Positions 30,993 through 39,238 are shown, numbered from the stretch's first letter. The stretch is 39,780 nucleotides of DNA from Bacillota bacterium (GCA_023409835.1 JAEYQV010000044.1:1-39780); one strand, 5' to 3'. Made by a program: numbers and translations. Notes: generated by a model from the sequence alone, not told the origin.

Positions 30993-33860
30993 TTATAATA
31001 CTTCCTTCAGATATCTGCCGGTGTAGGAAGCAGGAACCTTCACAACCTGCTCCGGTGTACCCTCTGCAACAATATAACCGCCCTGGCTTCCGCCCTCCGG
31101 ACCGAGGTCGATGATGTAATCGGCTGATTTTATCACATCCAGATGATGCTCGATTACGATGACTGAGTGTCCCTGATCTACCAGCTTGTTCAGGCAGATG
31201 AGTAGCTTCGAGATGTCGGACAGATGGAGTCCGGTGGTGGGTTCATCCAGGATATACAGGTTATGGGCACCCTTTTTGATCTTTGCCAGCTCATAAGCCA
31301 GCTTAATGCGCTGAGCTTCACCTCCGGACAGGGTAGTGGAGCTCTGGCCCAGACACATGTACCCAAGTCCCAGCTCATTCATGATCCCTAATTTATGTTT
31401 CAGGTAAGAATGATCTTTGAAGAAAACAAGGGCTTCCTCAACGGTCATCTCCAGGATATCGGAGATGTTCTTACCCCGATATTTGATCTCGAGACCTTCC
31501 TCTGAGAAACGTCTTCCCTTACACATCGGACAAACAGTCTCGATATCTGCCATGAACTGAAGGTCCGTGACGATGATTCCGTCACCGGCACAATGCTCGC
31601 AGCGGCAGCCGTTCGCATGGGTCAGGGAGAAATCCAGAGCGGTATAGCCGCGCTCAAGAGCCTCCGGCTGTGCGGCAAAGAGGTCACGGATCTTATCATA
31701 GATACCGATATAGGTTGCGGGATTGGATTTACTGTTCCTTCCAATCGGAGACTGGTCAATATTTATTACATTATTGATCAGATCCGAGCCGAATAGAAAA
31801 TCATGCTCTCCGGACTGAATACGGGCACAGGTCTTATCAATTCTTAACTGCTTATACAGGATCTCATTGATCAGGGAGCTCTTTCCTGAGCCGGATACTC
31901 CGGTGATACACAGGAAAACACCCAGTGGAATATCCAGATCGACATTCTTTAAGTTATTCTCTCTTGCACCCTGGATGGATAGAAATTCATCCCCCAGCTT
32001 CCGGCGCTGTTTCGGTACCGGTATGGAAGCCTTACCGGACAGGTATTGTCCCGTGACGGAAGAGCTTTCCCTCATAATATCTTTTATGGTGCCGCTGGCG
32101 ACCACATTGCCCCCATGGATTCCGGGGCCGGGGCCGATCTCGATGATGTGATCAGCACTCCGAATGGTATCAATATCATGCTCTACAACGATAACGGTAT
32201 TACCGATGTCACGGAGCTTCTTCATGGTCTCGATCACCTTACCGGAGTCCCTGGGATGAAGCCCGATACTTGGTTCATCCATGACATAGAGCATCCCCAT
32301 CAGCTCACTGCTGATCTGGGTGGACATCTTGATTCTCTGCATCTCCCCACCGGAGATACTGTCACTTCTTCTCCCAAGATTAATATAATGAAGACCGATA
32401 TCGATCAATAGCTTGATCCGGGAGGATATCTCACGGACAATCGTTTCGGCAACCTCGTGAAGCTTCTCCTCGAAGGTTAAGGATGCCAGGAAATCAAGAA
32501 GCTCCGGCAGCTGCAGCTTACAAAGCTCATCGATACTCCTGCCACCGACGGTTACCTGAAGACGCTGCTTCTTAAGTCTTGCGCCATGACATTCGGGACA
32601 GATCTTCTCAATCATACAGTCCTTAATAAAGGAGGGCTCGAAGGCTTCCGTAGTTGAGGTTCTGCGGATATAGGATTTGTACCATTGCTCCAGCTCATGA
32701 ACATAGCCCCAGAAGGGAACCTCCTTGCCGACAATCCAGTTTCTCTTTGTGGAGCCCGGCGGCATCTGCATCTGAACAAGCTCTCCCTTCGTCCCGTAGA
32801 AGAGCAGCTCATGGATCTCGTTCGGCAGCTCATTAAAGGGGGTATCCAGACTGAAATTATACTGCTGGGACAGACTGTACAGCATGACACTGCGATAGCT
32901 ATCCTTACTATTGATATTATAAACGGTATTCTTTAAGGCTCCCCGGTTGAGGCTTTTCTCCGGGGCGACGACTAAGAAGCGGGGTTCAACCACATAGGAC
33001 ATCCCGACCCCAAGACAGGTATGACAGGCACTTACCGGGGTATTGAAGGAGAAATGGAAGGGCTGCATCTCACACAGGAAGACATGGTGCTTCGGACAGG
33101 CCATTCCTTCATAAAAGGAAGTCTCCGCTCCGCCAATCACCTCCACCTTCACCATGAAGTCCTCCTCCAGTGCCAGAAGGGAGGCTTCCATGGACTTAGT
33201 CAGCTGGATATAGGAATCGTTCTTTAGGGTAAAGCGATCGATGACCAGCTCCATCTGATAGGACTTCATCTCATTCAGCTCCCGTTTGTCTGACAGCAGG
33301 AAGGGTTCCCCGTCCACCAGGAGCTTTCGAAATCCCTTCTCTCTTAAGTTCTGGAAGGTATAGTTGTAATCTTCTCCATATGCCTTATAAACAGGTGCAC
33401 GTAGCTCTATGACCGTGCCAATCGGCAGGGAACAGATATGCTCTGCAATCTGTGCCGCTGACAGCTGGTGCAGGGGGTGACCGCAATCGGGACATCTGCC
33501 GATACCGACCGTGGAATACAACAGTCTTAGATAATCATTAATATCGGTAACGGTTCCGACCGTGGAACGGGGATTGTTATTTCCCTTCTTCTGCTCAATG
33601 GCAATAACGGGTGAAAGTCCTCGGACATAATCCACCTTTGCTTTCTTAAGCTGGCTGATTCGGCTCTTGGCAAAGTTGGAGATTGAATCAAGGAAACGCC
33701 TCTGACCTTCCCCGTAAAGGACATCGAAGGCCAGGGAGGATTTCCCCGAACCGGATACGCCGGTGATGACGGTCAGCTTATCCCGGGGGATTTCCACGGA
33801 TATATTTTTCAGGTTATTCTGTTTTGCTCCGGATATCTCGATACTGGTTCTAACAGACAT
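30993..33860 (-). CDS. UvrA-like excinuclease ABC subunit (divergent paralogue)
   Basis: The 955-residue protein has the UvrA layout: two ABC ATPase halves, each with an inserted zinc module. Walker A motifs are TGVSGSGKSSLA (Lys40) and TGVSGSGKSSLI. Signatures are SGGEMQRIKMS and SGGEAQRIKLA, with VMDEPSIGLHP and ILDEPTTGLHL. Zinc pairs are CPDCG, CHTC, CPECHGARL, CEHC and CPMCKGRRF. It differs from housekeeping UvrA where that has LSAYARQFLGQM; here it reads ISNFAKSRISQLKKAKVDY. It is therefore probably a UvrA2-type paralogue, possibly in drug or damage tolerance. The start at 33860 has GAGGAGT upstream. No uvrB is nearby. Confidence 0.9.
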   Translation of the reverse strand: MSVRTSIEISGAKQNNLKNISVEIPRDKLTVITGVSGSGKSSLAFDVLYGEGQRRFLDSISNFAKSRISQLKKAKVDYVRGLSPVIAIEQKKGNNNPRSTVGTVTDINDYLRLLYSTVGIGRCPDCGHPLHQLSAAQIAEHICSLPIGTVIELRAPVYKAYGEDYNYTFQNLREKGFRKLLVDGEPFLLSDKRELNEMKSYQMELVIDRFTLKNDSYIQLTKSMEASLLALEEDFMVKVEVIGGAETSFYEGMACPKHHVFLCEMQPFHFSFNTPVSACHTCLGVGMSYVVEPRFLVVAPEKSLNRGALKNTVYNINSKDSYRSVMLYSLSQQYNFSLDTPFNELPNEIHELLFYGTKGELVQMQMPPGSTKRNWIVGKEVPFWGYVHELEQWYKSYIRRTSTTEAFEPSFIKDCMIEKICPECHGARLKKQRLQVTVGGRSIDELCKLQLPELLDFLASLTFEEKLHEVAETIVREISSRIKLLIDIGLHYINLGRRSDSISGGEMQRIKMSTQISSELMGMLYVMDEPSIGLHPRDSGKVIETMKKLRDIGNTVIVVEHDIDTIRSADHIIEIGPGPGIHGGNVVASGTIKDIMRESSSVTGQYLSGKASIPVPKQRRKLGDEFLSIQGARENNLKNVDLDIPLGVFLCITGVSGSGKSSLINEILYKQLRIDKTCARIQSGEHDFLFGSDLINNVINIDQSPIGRNSKSNPATYIGIYDKIRDLFAAQPEALERGYTALDFSLTHANGCRCEHCAGDGIIVTDLQFMADIETVCPMCKGRRFSEEGLEIKYRGKNISDILEMTVEEALVFFKDHSYLKHKLGIMNELGLGYMCLGQSSTTLSGGEAQRIKLAYELAKIKKGAHNLYILDEPTTGLHLSDISKLLICLNKLVDQGHSVIVIEHHLDVIKSADYIIDLGPEGGSQGGYIVAEGTPEQVVKVPASYTGRYLKEVL

Positions 33861-34065
33861 GGTAATAACTCCTCTCAAATGGTTAACTGTCAGGTGACTT
33901 CTCAATGGAGGAAAGCTTTATACTTAAGCTATTCCAGGTGGAAGGAAGATGACAGGGATTAGTTTATAGGTTGGATTTTAAAGTATTGTCCTGGTGAGTT
34001 AAATATATTAAGCTATTCGATGGAAGGCAGACAATAGCAGGAAGGTGAAAGGATGTCAAGGAATA

Positions 34066-34980
34066 TCAAGGAATATATAGATACCCAATCTCTTCGACCG
34101 CCTTCTTACTCTTCGGTGTAATGCGGATGGTTTGAGAAACCTTCGCAATGACACCTTGCTCAGCGAGATAATCGAGCAGTCCGATGATATAATGACCTTC
34201 CGTATGAAAATACTTGGCGATCATTGTCACGGTCTTCAGCTCCTGATCCTTCATATACTCGATGAGCGGCTTTTTGATGACATCCAGATGAAGCTTCAGA
34301 TAAGCATCGATACCTTCGATCAGCCTCTCCAGCTCCTCCTCACTGAGGTGATGGGACATCGTTTCCTGGTAATAGGGAGTGATCAAGTCAGGGTTCAGAT
34401 TAAGTGCTTTCTGAATAACCTCTCTGATCGGGGGCTCACCGCTTAGACTTACTTCAATATTTGAGAGTACCTCCGCGGCTCCTAAAAGGTAGTATTGCGC
34501 ATAGATCGGGTCCTTCTTCACCCTCAGCCATTTCCGTGCCTTATCATAGATATAAATTAAATGGCAGGCATCAAAAAATACGGATATCGCAATATCATCA
34601 CTTCCATAGTGCTTAAGCTCCTCATAGTATTCATAGAGGCTGTCGTCGGTAGTGTAAACGATTTTTCCTTTCGAAAAGTACGATTGTGCGAAGGAACCGC
34701 CGCCTGACCGCTCCAGCATCCGCTTAAAGGAGCTTCTGGGGGCTATACTTACATTAATCGTGATATCGTCCTCGATGACACAATAGGAATCGGTTTTCAG
34801 ATGCTGATCTCTAATGATTACGGTCATATCAATGTCGCTTCGTTCCCAGACCTGGTCATAAGCGAGACTTCCGCAGATGATGACGGCAATGACGTTCGGG
34901 TCTGTCTTGATTTTACTGATGAAGCTCTCTGTTGCAGCCAGATATCGTTCCTGTAAGGTTTGCTGTAGGTTTGTATCCAT
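34066..34980 (-). CDS. Nucleotidyltransferase-domain protein
   Basis: The 304-residue protein has an N-terminal nucleotidyltransferase (Pol beta-like) motif, CGSLAYDQVWERSDIDMTVI, with GS and DxD metal ligands near residue 50. A long helical middle region follows. The end (about residues 240-304) looks like a winged-helix fold (KTVTMIAKYFHTEGHYIIGLLDYL...). Such proteins include aminoglycoside adenylyltransferase-like and antitoxin-like families, but no exact match is recognised. GAAAGGAAAGGAAACGAG precedes the ATG. It is 205 bp upstream of the uvrA-like gene, in the same direction. Confidence 0.78.
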   Translation of the reverse strand: MDTNLQQTLQERYLAATESFISKIKTDPNVIAVIICGSLAYDQVWERSDIDMTVIIRDQHLKTDSYCVIEDDITINVSIAPRSSFKRMLERSGGGSFAQSYFSKGKIVYTTDDSLYEYYEELKHYGSDDIAISVFFDACHLIYIYDKARKWLRVKKDPIYAQYYLLGAAEVLSNIEVSLSGEPPIREVIQKALNLNPDLITPYYQETMSHHLSEEELERLIEGIDAYLKLHLDVIKKPLIEYMKDQELKTVTMIAKYFHTEGHYIIGLLDYLAEQGVIAKVSQTIRITPKSKKAVEEIGYLYIP

Positions 34981-35081
34981 TCTCGTTTCCTTTCCTTTCC
35001 TGCTATAAGCTTACGAGCTGAGATAAGGCCTGCTGATACCAAGTCTTGCTACCAACTCAGATTCATTTCTTCTGACGGAGG

Positions 35082-35101
35082 CCGGTCCAGCCGCAGACCG
35101 G
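35082..35101. other. Hairpin in the divergent intergenic region
   Basis: CCGGTC (35082-35087) pairs with GACCGG (35096-35101) over an 8-nt loop, in the 384-bp gap between the divergent nucleotidyltransferase and AraC genes. It has no T-run and its role is unknown. Confidence 0.4.
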
Positions 35102-35217
35102 GGAGGAGCATGTTCTGCCCTGGGGTAGCTGCCTATCATCCTATGACAGAACCTGCCATAGATCCTCGTAAGCATAACTTAAGGGTTAATATGGAACCAT
35201 TATACAGTACCGTAATG

Positions 35218-35270
35218 GGAGAAAAGGACAAAAATTGCTCTCCTGCGAGGAGAAAAGGACAAAAATTGCT
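35218..35270. repeat. Two 22-bp direct repeats upstream of the AraC gene
   Basis: AGAAAAGGACAAAAATTGCT with two leading G occurs exactly at 35218-35239 and again at 35249-35270, a 31-bp period (about three helix turns). The repeats end about 50 bp before a TATAAT box, which is the right place for direct-repeat operators of an AraC-type activator. Confidence 0.7.
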
Positions 35271-35319
35271 AAGATGCAAAAAGTGGAAAATTAAGACGTG
35301 CAAAGTCCGGGGCATATGT

Positions 35320-35325
35320 TATAAT
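35320..35325 (+). promoter_or_regulatory. -10 box of the AraC gene
   Basis: A perfect TATAAT lies 40 bp before the start codon at 35365. The -35 region is poor, which suggests an activator-dependent promoter. Confidence 0.55.
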
Positions 35326-35364
35326 GTTGCTTAAACAGGAACGGGAGAAGCAACCGGAGGATTC

Positions 35365-36255
35365 ATGGACAATTATCTGTTGGCAATAATCAAAAGGACA
35401 ACTGAATATATCGAGGAGCATTTGCTGGAGGAGCTGGACCTGGATAACATATCTGAGAATGTCAACATGTCCAAGTTCCATTTGCTCCGAATCTGGAAGG
35501 GTGCTACCTCAACCGGGCTGATGGAATATGTCAGAAGAAGAAGGATTGCACAGTCCTTAAGCGATCTGATTAACAACCGGAACAGTATAGAATTTATCTC
35601 CTCGAAGTATTCCTTCGGGTGGGAGAGAACCTATAACCGGGTATTCAAGGACGAATTCAATACCACCCCCGCCAAATGGCGACGCAATCCCTGCCCCCTG
35701 AATATTCTGGATCGTTTTAATGCAGACTTCATGAACTGCTCCGGAGAAGGTCTGGTGTTCTTTAAGTCCGTTACTGTACTACCGGCTTTCATAATTGCAG
35801 GGATCGAATATAAGCTTGATATAGAAGAGAACCGGAGAGAGCTGACTGCCAATCGTCTCGGAGTGGATTTCTTCTATCATAAGCGGCCGGAGGTCATCAA
35901 TCCCGTGGATAAGGATATCTATATCGGGTACACCAGCATACCCAAGAAGTCGGGAAGCTTTACCTATTACCAGCCCTCTGTGAAGATAGACCAGAACAGT
36001 ATCCCGGCACCGGGTATGAAGGTCAAGCATATTAAGCCTCACAAATACGGGGTATTTACCTACATGGGGCCGCACCGGCCGGAGGAGCTGTCGGCTAAGA
36101 AGCTGGGTGGTCTGTGGCAGTTTATAACCGATAACTGGATGCCGACGGTAGAATTTAACTTAATCGAGCACTTCCGGTTTGAACAGGTTAATTATGCGAA
36201 ATGTAACAGGCAGTATTGTGAGTGCGATCTGTATTATCCGATCTCGGTATTATAA
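35365..36255 (+). CDS. AraC-type regulator with GyrI-like domain
   Basis: The 296-residue protein has an N-terminal AraC DNA-binding region: LDLDNISENVNMSKFHLLRIWKG and ISSKYSFGWERTYNRVFKDEF, followed by NTTPAKWRR. A GyrI-like effector-binding domain spans about residues 125-296, with a Cys-rich end (CNRQYCECDLYYPI). It shares this layout with the regulator at 28689, but the helix sequences differ. ACCGGAGGA precedes the ATG. Exact 22-bp direct repeats upstream suggest autoregulation. The cysteine hydrolase gene follows 42 bp later and is a likely target. Confidence 0.88.
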   Translation: MDNYLLAIIKRTTEYIEEHLLEELDLDNISENVNMSKFHLLRIWKGATSTGLMEYVRRRRIAQSLSDLINNRNSIEFISSKYSFGWERTYNRVFKDEFNTTPAKWRRNPCPLNILDRFNADFMNCSGEGLVFFKSVTVLPAFIIAGIEYKLDIEENRRELTANRLGVDFFYHKRPEVINPVDKDIYIGYTSIPKKSGSFTYYQPSVKIDQNSIPAPGMKVKHIKPHKYGVFTYMGPHRPEELSAKKLGGLWQFITDNWMPTVEFNLIEHFRFEQVNYAKCNRQYCECDLYYPISVL

Positions 36256-36297
36256 TGAATTAACGGCAATAGAGGAAGAAAAGGAGGCTGTTTGAAT

Positions 36298-36819
36298 ATG
36301 AATAAGATTTTGATTGTGGTTGATATGCAGAATGATTTTATCGATGGTGCCCTTGGAACGGCGGAAGCGGTTGCCATAGTACCAAAGGTAAAGGAAAAGA
36401 TAAAAGAAAGCAGGGCAGCAGGAGCTTTGGTTATATTTACACAGGATACCCACTCGGAGCATTATATGGAGACCCAGGAAGGCCGGAAGCTCCCGGTTCC
36501 TCACTGCATCAGGAATACAAAGGGCTGGGAGATTGCAGATCAGTTGGATGCCGGGGATTCTGCTGTCATCAATAAGCCTACCTTTGGCTCAGTTGAACTG
36601 GCTCAGTTAATTCAGGATAAGTACCCCGCCAATGAGATAGAGCTTGTGGGGCTCTGCACAGATATCTGTGTAATATCCAATGCACTGCTTCTGAAGGCTT
36701 ATATGCCGGAGGTGAAGATTACGGTAGATGCAGCCTGTTGTGCCGGAGTTACTCCGCAGAGCCACAGGAATGCACTAGAAGCAATGAAGATGTGCCAGAT
36801 TAATGTAGTTAACGAATAG
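36298..36819 (+). CDS. Isochorismatase-family cysteine hydrolase (nicotinamidase-like)
   Basis: The 173-residue protein has the Asp-Lys-Cys triad of the family: Asp9 in VVDMQNDF, Lys93 in INKPTFG, and Cys124 in GLCTDICV. FTQDTHSEHY (Asp50, His52) resembles the nicotinamidase metal site, so a PncA-like role in NAD salvage is plausible. Isochorismate or another amide remains possible. The start at ATG 36298 follows AAGGAGG by 10 bases; a TTG at 36292 is too close to it. It is probably co-transcribed with the AraC gene 42 bp upstream. Confidence 0.88.
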   Translation: MNKILIVVDMQNDFIDGALGTAEAVAIVPKVKEKIKESRAAGALVIFTQDTHSEHYMETQEGRKLPVPHCIRNTKGWEIADQLDAGDSAVINKPTFGSVELAQLIQDKYPANEIELVGLCTDICVISNALLLKAYMPEVKITVDAACCAGVTPQSHRNALEAMKMCQINVVNE

Positions 36820-36852
36820 AAGGCTTCATAATATAAATCGTACTACGGAGAT

Positions 36853-36886
36853 ACCGGATTGTCTGCCTGTGGCAGCCAACCGCCAA
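36853..36886 (-). repeat. Dispersed repeat, copy C
   Basis: The minus-strand sequence with core GGCAGACAATCCGGT matches copy A at 2027-2059 in about 32 of 34 positions. On its own strand it lies just downstream of the hairpin at 36924-36973. Confidence 0.6.
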
Positions 36887-36923
36887 CAAGAGGATACGAG
36901 ATATCATTCACCTATTATAAAAT

Positions 36924-36985
36924 CGGTACGCCCCGCGAAAGTCATGCATAATCAGCTTCGCCTGGGCGTACCGTTCTTGTCTGTC
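36924..36985. terminator. Terminator between convergent genes
   Basis: CGGTACGCCC (36924-36933) pairs perfectly with GGGCGTACCG (36964-36973), with an inner GCGAA/TTCGC helix. The plus-strand tail is TTCTTGTCTG and the minus-strand tail ATTTTAT. It probably serves both the hydrolase gene and the minus-strand small gene. Confidence 0.7.
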
Positions 36986-37026
36986 TTATTCTTTCTTATC
37001 CTGCGGTTATCCCGCATTCAGATGGA

Positions 37027-37200
37027 TCAGAGCTTAAATAGCCCTTTCTGCAGCATTTTGTGGTAGCAATTTGTGCCAAATATAATACCTACGATAAATA
37101 CACCGGCACAGCAGACATATTTTACTATCTTCGTGACATCCACAGATACGTTAACAGTAGTATTCGGACCATCGGAACAGCAATTACCTTCCTTAGACAT
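37027..37200 (-). CDS. Small Cys-rich membrane protein, 57 residues
   Basis: This minus-strand frame starts at ATG 37200 after an AAAGGATG site. It encodes a polar N-terminus with a Cys pair (MSKEGNCCSDG), then one membrane helix (about residues 27-46, YVCCAGVFIVGIIFGTNCYH) with a second Cys pair, and a short Lys-rich tail (KMLQKGLFKL). Codon use looks normal and no opposing gene overlaps. I recognise no family. It ends at TGA 37027-37029, about 55 bp before the shared terminator, and may be monocistronic. Confidence 0.65.
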   Translation of the reverse strand: MSKEGNCCSDGPNTTVNVSVDVTKIVKYVCCAGVFIVGIIFGTNCYHKMLQKGLFKL

Positions 37201-37358
37201 GGGATCATCCTTTCTTATTCTTAGTTTATCATTATCTTGTTAAATAATATTAATTCTTATTCACTTTCATTCATGTTTCAGCCGGGGGGCGGATCCGTAA
37301 GCTCCGTTTAGGAATAGGCTATTGCTTCGCCGGTCCTTAGAACTGCGTCAGGGATCCC

Positions 37359-37994
37359 TTAGAAGCCCAGCTCTTCCCCTACGAGAATCACCTTGATTCT
37401 GCCCGGAATCTGGGATTTCCGTGTTATGACGATCTCGCAGCAGAGGCAATCATCCACCAGACAGTTTGCACATCTGCCTAATTCGGCACAGGGAGTCTTC
37501 TTATTCAGGCGAACGGCATTCGGAGGAGCAGCCATGTTACGGACACGTTCTATTCCGGTATTAACGTCTGTAACTATTTTATTCATTCCGGCTATAACGA
37601 TAACATTCTTCGGTCCGGCGATCAGGCAGGCAACCCGATTGCCTCTCCCGTCGATATTCACCAGCTGTCCGTCCAGGGTGATCGCATTGGAGCTCATAAA
37701 AAAATAATCTGACATAACGATCTTGCTGTACATCAGGGAAGCTTCCTCCGGAGTCTTAGCACTTTGGCGGTCATATAATAGGTAATCGGAGTTCTTCAAT
37801 TCTTCTAATAAGCCAATCTCATTCAGGGTCTCCGCTCCGCCCCAGGAGATGGAGCAACCGGGAGTCAGAAAACGCTTCGCCATGAGTACGGCATCCTTCG
37901 CATCCGAGCAATAATAGCCTTCGATACCACGCTTATTAAATTTCTCAATCAGGCTGTCCGCCAAATTCTCGTAATAGGTTGTCTTTGCAGACAT
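37359..37994 (-). CDS. LUD-domain (lactate utilization-like) protein
   Basis: The 211-residue protein belongs to the LUD-domain family related to LutC/LutB accessory proteins. Its motifs are CSISWGGAETLNEIGLLEEL, VMSDYFFMSSNAITLDGQLVNIDGRGNRVA and GPKNVIVIAGMNKIV. The C-terminus has a Cys cluster (CAELGRCANCLVDDCLCCEIVITR, in parts) that may bind Fe-S or metal. In other bacteria this family works with lactate oxidation, but lutA and lutB are absent here. AAAGGAGG precedes the ATG. It lies downstream of degV on the same strand, with a palindrome in between. Confidence 0.85.
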   Translation of the reverse strand: MSAKTTYYENLADSLIEKFNKRGIEGYYCSDAKDAVLMAKRFLTPGCSISWGGAETLNEIGLLEELKNSDYLLYDRQSAKTPEEASLMYSKIVMSDYFFMSSNAITLDGQLVNIDGRGNRVACLIAGPKNVIVIAGMNKIVTDVNTGIERVRNMAAPPNAVRLNKKTPCAELGRCANCLVDDCLCCEIVITRKSQIPGRIKVILVGEELGF

Positions 37995-38056
37995 AATATT
38001 TTCCTCCTTTTATTTATTGCAAACTGAGCCTATATAAAACAGCCCAATTACTTACA

Positions 38057-38074
38057 GTAGTACAGAAGTATTAC
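38057..38074. promoter_or_regulatory. Imperfect palindrome upstream of the LUD gene
   Basis: GTAGTA-CAGAAG-TATTAC has the half-site pattern of the palindrome at 39016-39032 upstream of degV. It lies 63-80 bp before the LUD start codon. It may be an operator for the same regulator. Confidence 0.4.
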
Positions 38075-38100
38075 ATATCTTGATATTTTATTACTATATC

Positions 38101-38988
38101 TTAGAGTTTATCATGCTTCTTCACGAAGCATACGCCGATCGCTCCGGGTCCGGTATAGGTACCGATGGTTACTCCGATTCGAAAGATTGGATAGACAAGG
38201 TTACGGCCAACAAACTGCTCCAACTGCTTCTGCAGGTATTGGGCATCCGGAAGGGTAGTTGCATTTACGATACCAAAGGTATAATCTGCCGGATTCTCAT
38301 TCTGCTCTTTAAAATATTCCCCCACCATCTCGACCAGCTTATCAAGAGAATTTTTCCTTCCGCGGATATTGGAATAGGGAATCAGCTCTGCCTCCTTCAG
38401 CTGAATCAACGGCTTAAGATCGAGCATGTCCTTAGCAAGTGCATTTACCTTACCGATTCTTCTTCCTTGGGTCAGATAATCCAGGGTATCTACGGTAAAC
38501 ATGATTCTGGCAGTGGTTTTTAATCGATCCGTGGCTGCTACCAGTTCCGAAGCTGTCAGCCCGGCTCTTTGCAGCTGTGCCATCTGCAGGAGCAGCATCC
38601 CCTGAGCAGCAGTAGCCTGAATACTATCAATTATGTAGATTTCTGCATTCGGGAATTGTTCCTCCAGGATCTGTTTAGCATTCATCGCGGATTTGTAGGA
38701 TCCGCTGAGCTTTTGGGTGAGACATAGGCAGATGACATCCTTGCCCTCCTTCAAGACCGGACGGAAGGCTTGAATATAATCCTGGACAGAAGGAAGAGAG
38801 GTCCTGGCAAATACATTTTTCTTAGACAGGGTTTCATAAAACGACTCCTGTGTTATCTCAAGATTCTCCTTATAATAGGTTTCCTGATCAAAGCTTACAT
38901 AGAACGGAATCAGCTCAATCCGGAATTCCTTTCGCAGGCTCTCGGGTAAATCACATGCTGAATCACTGAATAATTGGTACTCCCTCAT
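38101..38988 (-). CDS. DegV family (fatty-acid binding) protein
   Basis: The 295-residue protein is a DegV-family member. These proteins bind fatty acids and, as FakB, hand them to the kinase FakA. The motifs are LFSDSACDLPESL, TSLPSVQDYIQAF, LTQKLSGSYKSA and VDTLDYLTQGRRIGK. GVTIGTYTGPGAIGV lies near the C-terminus. TTAGGAGG precedes the ATG. No fakA is adjacent. A good minus-strand promoter with a palindrome at its start point lies upstream. Confidence 0.93.
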   Translation of the reverse strand: MREYQLFSDSACDLPESLRKEFRIELIPFYVSFDQETYYKENLEITQESFYETLSKKNVFARTSLPSVQDYIQAFRPVLKEGKDVICLCLTQKLSGSYKSAMNAKQILEEQFPNAEIYIIDSIQATAAQGMLLLQMAQLQRAGLTASELVAATDRLKTTARIMFTVDTLDYLTQGRRIGKVNALAKDMLDLKPLIQLKEAELIPYSNIRGRKNSLDKLVEMVGEYFKEQNENPADYTFGIVNATTLPDAQYLQKQLEQFVGRNLVYPIFRIGVTIGTYTGPGAIGVCFVKKHDKL

Positions 38989-39015
38989 GGTTCCTCCTAA
39001 TCACACGGTATAAAA

Positions 39016-39032
39016 GTAGTATTCAATACTAC
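39016..39032. promoter_or_regulatory. Perfect palindromic operator candidate upstream of degV
   Basis: GTAGTATTCAATACTAC has 8-bp perfect half-sites around one base. It covers the predicted transcription start of the degV promoter, 28-44 bp before its start codon, which is where a repressor would act. Confidence 0.6.
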
Positions 39033-39036
39033 ATCT

Positions 39037-39065
39037 ATTGTAATCGAAGTAATATCAATATTCAA
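39037..39065 (-). promoter_or_regulatory. Promoter of degV
   Basis: On the minus strand TTGAAT (39065-39060), a 17-bp spacer and TACAAT (39042-39037) form a good SigA promoter. Confidence 0.7.
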
Positions 39066-39110
39066 TAAAAATCATCAGAATATTCTCTGTAATCACCAAT
39101 GAATTAGTGT

Positions 39111-39139
39111 TTGTCGTATCCGCATTTTTAAGGTATACT
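39111..39139 (+). promoter_or_regulatory. Promoter of topB
   Basis: TTGTCG (39111-39116), a 17-bp spacer and TATACT (39134-39139) lie 100 bp before the topB start. Confidence 0.65.
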
Positions 39140-39191
39140 AATAGTGTTTGGATTCTGATTAATTGATTATCTGGGATCTATTAGGAGAAAG

Positions 39192-39212
39192 CAGAGGGAC
39201 GATCGACCTCTG
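39192..39212 (+). other. Hairpin in the topB leader
   Basis: CAGAGG (39192-39197) pairs with CCTCTG (39207-39212), 27 bp before the topB ATG. It may modulate translation. Confidence 0.4.
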
Positions 39213-39238
39213 TTATGAATTCAGAAAGTTGGGAAGAA

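Noticed and set aside
34066..34980. Toxin-antitoxin pair involving the nucleotidyltransferase
   Set aside because: No small partner gene of the HEPN or abortive-infection type is adjacent; the neighbour is a uvrA paralogue.
36869..37066. A 65-codon plus-strand frame after the cysteine hydrolase
   Set aside because: It crosses the bidirectional terminator, has no ribosome site, and overlaps the better-supported minus-strand small gene.
38080..38523. A 147-codon plus-strand frame
   Set aside because: It is antisense to degV, whose family motifs and ribosome site are clear.
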